NCBI GenBank assembly: GCA_016936015.1
Contig: JAFGPV010000091.1
Location: 1 to 64,000 of the forward strand
Origin: Pirellulales bacterium
GTDB lineage: Bacteria; Planctomycetota; Planctomycetia; Pirellulales; Thermoguttaceae
Direction: 5' to 3'
DNA length: 64,000 bases
A program made the position numbers and the translations under genes. Shown here in pieces: positions 58,289 through 64,000 of this stretch. Every line of letters starts with the position of its first letter. The stretch's first letter is position 1. A model generated the notes under the pieces. That model searched no databases. It saw only the letters and a list, made by a program, of their open reading frames with translations, and was not told where the DNA came from.

Positions 58289-59287
58289 ATGCGTGCCGTC
58301 CCTCTGATGAAATTGGCGGAAATGATTCCCGGCCAGGAGGCCGACGTGTTCGCCCTGCTGGCGGCCAAGGAGGAATTGACGGCCAAGAACGGGAAGCCGT
58401 ATTTCAAGGTCACCTTCCGCGACGGGGGCCGGGAAGTGACGTTTCCCGTCTGGAGCGACTCGCCCTGGGCGGCGGACTGCCGCGACGCCTGGACGCCGGG
58501 CGCGTTCTACAAGCTCCGCGCAACGCTGCGGGAAACTCCCTTCGGCCCGCAGTTGGAGATCCGCAAGATCCGCGAAACCGTCGAGGCCGACGCCGCCGAC
58601 GGCTTCGATCCGCGGATGTGCCTGCCGCACTCCCGCTTCGATCCCGAGGCGATGTTCGACGAACTGCTGACCATTGCCCGAGAGCGGCTGCAACCGCCGC
58701 CGCTGCGGCAGCTTGTCGAAGCGCTGTTGACGAACCACCGTGAGCGGTGGCTGACGTTTCCGGCCGCGCGGCGGAACCATCACGCCTTCGTTGCCGGGCT
58801 GCTCGAACACACTTTGAGCGTGACCCGGACGTGCGTCTACCTGGCCGACAAATACGCGGAATACTATCCCGACATGCAGCCGCCGTTGGATAAAAGCCTG
58901 GTCGTCGCGGGGGCGATCCTGCACGACATTGGGAAATTCCAGGAATACGACTGCCGGCCGGAGGGGGCGAGCTATTCGGCCGAGGGCGCCCTGCTGGGGC
59001 ATATGCTGTTGGGCCGCGACCTGATCCGGGATGCCGCCCGGGACTGCCCGATCGACCCCGAGACGCTGCTGCGGCTGGAGCACGCGGTGATCGCCCACCA
59101 GCGGTTGCCGGAATGGGGCGCGCCGAAGCCGCCGATGACGCCCGAGGCGCTGCTGATCCACTACGCCGACGACGTGGACGCCAAGTTCCAGATGATGGTC
59201 CAGGTCCTCCGCGACGACCACAATCCCGGCCCGGTCACCTCGAAAAAGAACGTCCTGATGCAGCAGGTGTACCGCGGAAGGGATTAG
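58289..59287 (+). CDS. YhaM-like 3'-5' exoribonuclease (OB fold plus HD domain)
   Basis: 332 residues from the ATG at 58289 (MRAVPLMKLAEMIPGQEADVFALLAAKEE). An OB fold (about 15-95, KNGKPYFKVTFRDGGREVTFPVWSD) is followed by an HD domain with LLEHTLSVTRTCVYLADKY and VVAGAILHDIGKFQEY. Then come GHMLLGRDLI and HAVIAHQRLPEWGAPK. The order OB then HD is that of YhaM/Cbf1 nucleases, which trim RNA 3' ends with metal at the HD centre. The last three codons and the stop are inside a GGATTAGGG repeat. Confidence 0.8.
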   Translation: MRAVPLMKLAEMIPGQEADVFALLAAKEELTAKNGKPYFKVTFRDGGREVTFPVWSDSPWAADCRDAWTPGAFYKLRATLRETPFGPQLEIRKIRETVEADAADGFDPRMCLPHSRFDPEAMFDELLTIARERLQPPPLRQLVEALLTNHRERWLTFPAARRNHHAFVAGLLEHTLSVTRTCVYLADKYAEYYPDMQPPLDKSLVVAGAILHDIGKFQEYDCRPEGASYSAEGALLGHMLLGRDLIRDAARDCPIDPETLLRLEHAVIAHQRLPEWGAPKPPMTPEALLIHYADDVDAKFQMMVQVLRDDHNPGPVTSKKNVLMQQVYRGRD

Positions 59288-59370
59288 GGATTGGGGATTA
59301 GGGATTAGAAGTATCAGGTATATTGATCCTTGTTCGTTTCTAATCCCCAATCCCTAATCCCCAATCCCTT
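59278..59370. repeat. GGATTAGGG-type inverted repeat
   Basis: Arms of 33 bases (59278-59310 and 59338-59370) match as inverted repeats apart from a few purine changes. The left arm contains the TAG stop of the HD nuclease gene. Confidence 0.7.
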
Positions 59371-59382
59371 AAGGAGCGTCCC

Positions 59383-59718
59383 ATGAACATTCCCGTCACC
59401 ACCACGTTTTCCATCGACGGCTACCGGATCGCCGCGTACAAGGGCATCGTCCGGGGGATCATCGTCCGCTCGCCGACCATCGCCCAGGGGATCCTAGGCG
59501 GCTTGAAGAACATCGTCGGCGGGAAAATCGGGGCCTTTACCGAGATGTGCGAGCAGACCCGGCAGCAGGCCTACGAGCTGATGATCCGGCACGCCGTTGA
59601 AGTGGGCGCCAACGCCGTCATCGGGCTCCGCTACGACGCCTCGGACATCGCCGGCACCGCCACCGAGGTCCTCTGCTACGGCACGGCCGTGGTCATCGAA
59701 CCGATCGACGCGGCGTGA
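59383..59718 (+). CDS. YbjQ/UPF0145 family protein
   Basis: 111 residues from the ATG at 59383, after AAGGAG. Pattern MNIPVTTTFSIDGYRIAAYKGIVRGIIVRSPTIAQGILGGLKNIVGGKIGAFTEMCEQTRQQAYELM ... GANAVIGLRYDAS is the small alpha/beta YbjQ fold, which forms a pentameric ring. The biological role is not known; metal binding has been suggested. It stands alone between repeats. Confidence 0.9.
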   Translation: MNIPVTTTFSIDGYRIAAYKGIVRGIIVRSPTIAQGILGGLKNIVGGKIGAFTEMCEQTRQQAYELMIRHAVEVGANAVIGLRYDASDIAGTATEVLCYGTAVVIEPIDAA

Positions 59719-59785
59719 ACGGGGGAAAAGCCCTCACCCCCTTGCCCCTCTCCCAAAGGGAGAGGGGAGTAAATCGGGCGGAAGA

Positions 59786-61891
59786 TCACTCTGCGATCTT
59801 CACCTGCCAGGTGCAGGCGTCCCGGCAGGTTTTTTCGCCGGTGCGGCCGACGACCTCAATCGCGTTGTCGCCTTCCGCCAGTTTGATACCTTCCCAACGG
59901 AAAATGCGGTCGGCGCCCGTTTTCTTCCCCAAGGACGCCCCGTTGACGAAAAGCTCGACGTCGTCGCAGTTGGAATACACCTTGACGTCGGCGACGGGCT
60001 TCTTCCGCGGCGTAAAACGCCGGCTGGCGATGTACACCATCGGCTCCTCGGTCCAGTTGCACTGGTACCAATAGAAGGCGTCCTTCTTGATTTTCCGGTC
60101 GCGGGTGACGAGTCCCTTGTCGTTGATCCCGGGATTGTCTCCTTCACGTCGGCCGTCGGACGCGAAATCGGCGGTCACCCAGATCGTTTTGCACCAGGTG
60201 AAAGGCCGGGATTTGAAATGCTTCCAGTGGATTTCGTGGAAGTCGGTCTGGTACTCTTCCGGATGCCACTTCGACTTCACATTTTTAGGGCGGGGAGGGT
60301 TTTCCTCGTGGTGCAGGACGTTGGCCCCGGCGCCGTATTCGCTGATGCCCACGCAGCGGAAGGGATAATTTTTTTGCGTATGGTCCAGGAACGCCGCAAG
60401 GCCGTCGGCCGTTTTCCGACCGTAGTACCAGCCGAAATACTTGTTCCAGCAAATCACGTCCGGAACCCACTGGGTGGGGATATTCCAGCTATTGGCCGCC
60501 GTCGTCGGTCGCACCGGGTCTTCCGTATGCGCCAAGCGGTGCAGGTCTCTGACGAGCGCCGTCGGATCGGGCTTGGGCCGCAGCTCGTTGTACAGCCCCC
60601 AGAAGCAAACCGAAGGGTGATTGTAATTTTGGCGGATCAGCTCCTGGAGCTGCTGGCGGCAATTCCGGGTGAAGACCGCGGTGTTTTGGATGTCATTGAC
60701 CAGGGGGATCTCCGTCCAAACCACGATTCCGGCGCGATCAGTCAAATCGTAAACGTGCTCGGCGTGCTGGTAGTGGGCCAACCGCAGCCAGTTGGCCCCC
60801 ATCTCGCGGATCAGCTCGATGTCCCGCTCCCGGTCCCGGTCGCTCAGGGCGCGGCCCTTCCCCTCCCAGTCTTCGTGCAAAGCGACTCCGTGCAGGTCCA
60901 GATACCGTCCGTTGAGAAAGAATCCCTTCTTCGGGTCCACGTGATAATAGCGAAGCCCCAACGGCTGTTCGACGCGGTCGGTCGTTTTGCCGTCGGCGGA
61001 GACCTCGACCGCCACGCGGTATAAATACGGATCCGGCACCCCGTTCCACAAGTGAGGTTTAGGGATCGTCAATTCCTGGACGAATGGGAAGGCCGGCCGA
61101 TCGACGTTCGGACTGACCATCTGCGTCTGCGAGTCGGCGACAATGACCTTGCCGTCGGCGTCGTAAACGGTGACCTTGACGGTGATCTCCCGGGGCGCGG
61201 CCGTCGCGTTGCGGACCAGGGTCTTAGCCGCCACCCGGGCGGACTCTTGCGACACGTCCTTCGGCGTCAGGTACACGCCCGGCGAGGCGAAATCCAACGG
61301 CGTGACGTGGATCGGGTCCAGCGTCAGCAGCTTGACGTCGCGGACGATGCCGCCCCATTGCGTAAAATCGCCCGAGAGGGGAATAATCGGCAACACGTTG
61401 GCCGGCGAGTTGTCCGCCTTGACGGCGATCCGGTTTTCCGCCCCGAATTTCACGTGATCGGTCACGTCGAAGCAGAACGCGGCATAGGCGCCTTCGTGCC
61501 GGCCGACGTGGGCGTCGTTGACGTAGACGTCGGCGGCCTTGCCCACCGCACCGAAACGCAAAAACACGCGTCGGCCGGCGTCCTCCTGCGGGAGGACCAA
61601 CCGCTTGCGATACCAGCCGACGCCGCGATAGTAATCGCCCTTGCCGTTGCTGCCGTCGGCGAGGTTCCAAGTATGCGGCAAGGCAACTTTCTCCCAGCCG
61701 GCGTCCCCCGCGGCGGCCGCCTGGTCCGGATCGCCCTTGAAAAACAGCCAGTGGTCATTGAACACCTTCTCCCGCTGACCGTTCCCAAAACAAGGGCTGG
61801 AGTTTACTCCTGCAAAGGCGAAGGTAACGGCGGAAATGAAAACCGGCCATACGGCACAACGTCGCAACCACCTGGAAAAACACTGCGGCAT
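59786..61891 (-). CDS. Secreted GH2-family glycosidase (beta-galactosidase-like)
   Basis: 701 residues. A signal peptide (1-30) leads to the sugar-binding beta domain (WYRKRLVLPQEDAGRRVFLRFGAVGKAADVYVNDAHVGRHEGAYAAF), an immunoglobulin-like domain, and the TIM barrel. The barrel has LHGVALHEDWEGKGRA, ANWLRLAHYQHAEHVYDLTDRAGIVVWTEIPL, the acid/base Glu in CFWGLYNEL and the nucleophile Glu in VGISEYGAG. A C-terminal DUF4982/galactose-binding-like domain ends it. GAGGAG precedes the ATG. GH2 covers galactosidases, glucuronidases and others; the exact sugar is not readable. Confidence 0.9.
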   Translation of the reverse strand: MPQCFSRWLRRCAVWPVFISAVTFAFAGVNSSPCFGNGQREKVFNDHWLFFKGDPDQAAAAGDAGWEKVALPHTWNLADGSNGKGDYYRGVGWYRKRLVLPQEDAGRRVFLRFGAVGKAADVYVNDAHVGRHEGAYAAFCFDVTDHVKFGAENRIAVKADNSPANVLPIIPLSGDFTQWGGIVRDVKLLTLDPIHVTPLDFASPGVYLTPKDVSQESARVAAKTLVRNATAAPREITVKVTVYDADGKVIVADSQTQMVSPNVDRPAFPFVQELTIPKPHLWNGVPDPYLYRVAVEVSADGKTTDRVEQPLGLRYYHVDPKKGFFLNGRYLDLHGVALHEDWEGKGRALSDRDRERDIELIREMGANWLRLAHYQHAEHVYDLTDRAGIVVWTEIPLVNDIQNTAVFTRNCRQQLQELIRQNYNHPSVCFWGLYNELRPKPDPTALVRDLHRLAHTEDPVRPTTAANSWNIPTQWVPDVICWNKYFGWYYGRKTADGLAAFLDHTQKNYPFRCVGISEYGAGANVLHHEENPPRPKNVKSKWHPEEYQTDFHEIHWKHFKSRPFTWCKTIWVTADFASDGRREGDNPGINDKGLVTRDRKIKKDAFYWYQCNWTEEPMVYIASRRFTPRKKPVADVKVYSNCDDVELFVNGASLGKKTGADRIFRWEGIKLAEGDNAIEVVGRTGEKTCRDACTWQVKIAE

Positions 61892-62003
61892 CGGATGTCT
61901 CCTCGTCGGCTGGGGGTGGAGGTGTTCCCCTTCATTCTACAGGCGAATTTTTGAGATTGCCATACCTGGGGTGGTGAACAGCCGTTGTGGGACAGCCGCG
62001 CAT

Positions 62004-62030
62004 TTCTCGGCGACTGTTAGTCGCCGGCTA
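62004..62030. repeat. TAGCCGGCG-type repeat at the murA stop
   Basis: The 27-bp unit, read on the minus strand, is TAGCCGGCGACTAACAGTCGCCGAGAA. Its first three bases are the murA stop codon. The unit itself can fold (cggcgac-taaca-gtcgccg). Confidence 0.7.
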
Positions 62031-63320
62031 CATAACATGAACCATCTGAGGGCAAATGCTTTTCTCCCTGACGATCCCCGCGCCGAGCCAGGCGAGTTTC
62101 TCCTCCAACCGTTCGTAGCCGCGGTCCAGGTGCTGGGCGGCGTGGATCACCGTCTCGCCCCGGGCGGCCAGCCCGGCCAGGACCAGGGCCGCGCTGGCCC
62201 GGAGGTCGGAGGCCTGCACCGCTGCGCCGCGGAAACGCTCGACGCCTTCGATCACCACGGAACCGTTCTTGCGTCGGAGCCGTCCGCCCAGCCGGTTCAG
62301 CTCCGGCACGTGGAGAAATCGCTGGGGAAAGACCGTGTCCGTCACGCGGCTGGTTCCCCGGGCAAGAGACAGGAGCGCCGTCAACTGGGCCTGCAAGTCG
62401 GTTGGCACGCCGGGATACGGCCGCGCTTCGAGTTCCAGCGGCAATGGCCGATCCGTCATGCGGAGTTCGATTGATTTTTCCTCAGCAACGATCTCCGCGC
62501 CCATTTGCCGGAGATGTTCCAGCACGCTTTCCAGGTGTTCCGGAATTGCTCCCGAGACGCGGACATTGCCTTGGGTCATCGCGGCGGCCGTCAGCAGCGT
62601 GCCGGCCTCGATCCGGTCGGGGATGATCCGGTAGGTCCCGCCCGAGAGCCGCGGGACGCCCGTAATCCGGATCTCAGGCGTTCCCAATCCGTCGATCCGG
62701 GCGCCCAGCCGGTTGAGAAACCGGCCGAGATCGACGATTTCCGGCTCCCGGGCCGCACCGCGAATGATCGTGATTCCCTCGGCCAGCACGGCGGCGGACA
62801 TCACGTTGGCGGTCCCCGTTACGGTCGAACCCCGCGGCCCGGCGAGGTCCACCTCAGCGCCCGCCAGCCGCTCCGCCTCGGCCACGATGAATCCCCGCTC
62901 CAGCCGCCAGCGCATCCCCAGGGCACTAAGGCCGGCGAGGTGCAAATCGACGGGTCGGTCGCCGATCCGGCATCCGCCGGGCAGCGGCACCACGGCCCGG
63001 CCCCGCCGGGCCACCAACGGCCCCAAGACGCAAAAACCCGCCCGCAGCCGCCGGACGTACTTGTACGGCGCTTCCACCGCCCGGGCATTGATCGTTTCCA
63101 AACAGAGCCGATTTTCATTCGTCCATCGGACCCGCATCCCCAGCGCCCGGAGCACCCGGCCCAGCATCTCCACGTCCGTCAACTGCGGCACGCCCTCCAA
63201 GCGGACCGGCCCGTCGGCCAACAGCGCCGCAGCCATCATCGGCAGCGCCGCGTTCTTCGCCCCGCCGACCCGCACGTCGCCGTGCAGGGGAACTCCGCCG
63301 AATATCCGGAAGATTGCCAT
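62028..63320 (-). CDS. murA: UDP-N-acetylglucosamine 1-carboxyvinyltransferase (MurA)
   Basis: 430 residues. The conserved start (LHGDVRVGGAKNAALPMMAAALLADG) holds the catalytic Lys in GAKNAA. The enolpyruvyl Cys is in VVPLPGGCRIGDRPVDLHLAGLSALG. RIIPDRIEAGTLLTAAAMTQG and PGVPTDLQAQLTALLSLARG are also typical. It makes UDP-GlcNAc-enolpyruvate, the first committed step of peptidoglycan synthesis. This supports the presence of a cell wall. The last residues and stop run into a repeat. Confidence 0.95.
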   Translation of the reverse strand: MAIFRIFGGVPLHGDVRVGGAKNAALPMMAAALLADGPVRLEGVPQLTDVEMLGRVLRALGMRVRWTNENRLCLETINARAVEAPYKYVRRLRAGFCVLGPLVARRGRAVVPLPGGCRIGDRPVDLHLAGLSALGMRWRLERGFIVAEAERLAGAEVDLAGPRGSTVTGTANVMSAAVLAEGITIIRGAAREPEIVDLGRFLNRLGARIDGLGTPEIRITGVPRLSGGTYRIIPDRIEAGTLLTAAAMTQGNVRVSGAIPEHLESVLEHLRQMGAEIVAEEKSIELRMTDRPLPLELEARPYPGVPTDLQAQLTALLSLARGTSRVTDTVFPQRFLHVPELNRLGGRLRRKNGSVVIEGVERFRGAAVQASDLRASAALVLAGLAARGETVIHAAQHLDRGYERLEEKLAWLGAGIVREKSICPQMVHVM

Positions 63321-63404
63321 CCAGGCATCTTATCGGAGAAGGGGATAAAAGGAAATCCCAGATTGCCCCTATGAAAAAGGGGACATTCTACATTTTTTCA
63401 TCAA

Positions 63405-63986
63405 CTAGAATGTTCCCTTTTCTTCTTCCTTTTTTCCCTCTGTTTGTAGTATTTTGGCAAGGATCTCCGCAAGGGCGTTGTGCCCTGTTTGAGAGAGGTG
63501 GATTCCGTCGAGGGTGCCGTTCTTTATTCCAAACACCCTGGTCAAGAAACGCTTGGGAAGCAGGACCACCCCGTACTTGGTCGCAACGTCGCGCTGCGCC
63601 TTGCCGAATGAGTTTTTAAATGGGAAAAGGGGAAGTTCAAACATGAGAACTTCGTGATGGTTCGACCGAAGCTTGGAAATCAGCCGGTCAAGTTGATCTC
63701 GGAAGACGCTGACGTCGGTACCGCCCAGCAGATCGTTCCCTCCGATTTCAACGATGACGATCGAGTCGGTTTGCTCAATCCGGTCGGCCTGCTCGATTGC
63801 ATTCCAGACCCTTGCGCCAGGCTCGGCCAGGTTGACAATCGAGAAATCACCAATTTCTTTCAAGACCGCCGGCCAGCAACGTTCTCTTGTTCCCGCTCCT
63901 GCACTGAGGGAATCGCCCAGGACGTAGACGGTCTTACCACGAGGCACGGTCATCCGCGGAGTACGATGGTAGGGCGCTTCCGCCAA
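63405..63986 (-). CDS. SGNH/GDSL hydrolase, possibly incomplete
   Basis: The visible frame, 193 residues, starts at TTG 63986, but the same frame is still open to the right edge, so the start may lie outside. Block I YVLGDSLSAG has the nucleophile Ser, block III is EIGGNDLLGG, and block V is DGIHLSQTGH with Asp and His. The spacing is that of small acyl-thioesterases or esterases like TesA. The substrate is not known. An ATG at 63953 is another possible start. Confidence 0.8.
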   Translation of the reverse strand: MAEAPYHRTPRMTVPRGKTVYVLGDSLSAGAGTRERCWPAVLKEIGDFSIVNLAEPGARVWNAIEQADRIEQTDSIVIVEIGGNDLLGGTDVSVFRDQLDRLISKLRSNHHEVLMFELPLFPFKNSFGKAQRDVATKYGVVLLPKRFLTRVFGIKNGTLDGIHLSQTGHNALAEILAKILQTEGKKEEEKGTF

Positions 63987-64000
63987 AACGAGTCCTGCCG

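Noticed and set aside
59278-59370. GGATTAGGG runs resembling telomere repeats
   Set aside because: The two arms are inverted copies within about 93 bp next to a gene end, so this is a dispersed palindromic repeat and not a telomere.

Overview
The window looks like the chromosome of a high-GC planctomycete, probably of the Pirellula type. The evidence is a DUF1559 prepilin-like protein next to a small carboxypeptidase-regulatory-type lipoprotein, two XylR-type (periplasmic-binding-like plus AraC) regulators beside carbohydrate-active enzymes, a secreted glucanase with a PEP-CTERM tail, and many short palindromic intergenic repeats of the kind scattered through planctomycete genomes. This assignment is inference; there is no rRNA in the window.

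Region 1 (1 to about 16.7 kb) is a prophage or phage-derived island. Essentially all its genes lie on the minus strand, packed with ATGA/TGATG overlaps. In transcription order it holds: a small secreted protein, an excisionase-like HTH protein, a tyrosine integrase, a CsrA homologue, a PD-(D/E)XK exonuclease with a probable annealing partner, small zinc-ribbon proteins, a C5 cytosine methyltransferase, a replication gene with an internal pentanucleotide repeat and 25-bp direct repeats (a possible origin), a possible helicase loader, RusA, a metallopeptidase fused to a helix-hairpin-helix tail, a permuted papain-like peptidase, a membrane thioredoxin, a tRNA with anticodon CAT, a secreted serine protease, small membrane proteins, an HNH endonuclease, a SEC-C protein, and a tail-fibre-like gene that runs off the left edge. 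A tRNA-Gly(CCC), with its 3' end facing the island, marks the likely right border.

Region 2 (17 to 41 kb) is host accessory and catabolic. It has a PilZ-like protein, a transglutaminase-like/TPR protein, an isolated DUF5677-type gene, a GH17-like glucanase, a six-hairpin glycosidase, and a XylR regulator divergent from a GH127 and a URO-D family protein. It continues with an NtrC-type regulator and histidine kinase pair, a GH116-type glycosidase, a membrane protein, the lipoprotein/DUF1559 pair and a second XylR regulator.

Region 3 (41 to 64 kb) is mostly housekeeping: the primary sigma factor, rpmG, recJ, rnr, the glycine cleavage genes (gcvT, gcvH, gcvPA, gcvPB), a Xer recombinase, a YhaM-like HD nuclease, murA, a GH2 glycosidase and an SGNH hydrolase. 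Two small foreign-looking cassettes sit in it: an XRE/Fic pair between recJ and rnr, and a HEPN-like two-gene unit between gcvPA and gcvPB. Palindromic repeats fill the gaps, lie in frame inside rnr and the xer gene, and supply the stop codons of murA and the HD nuclease gene.
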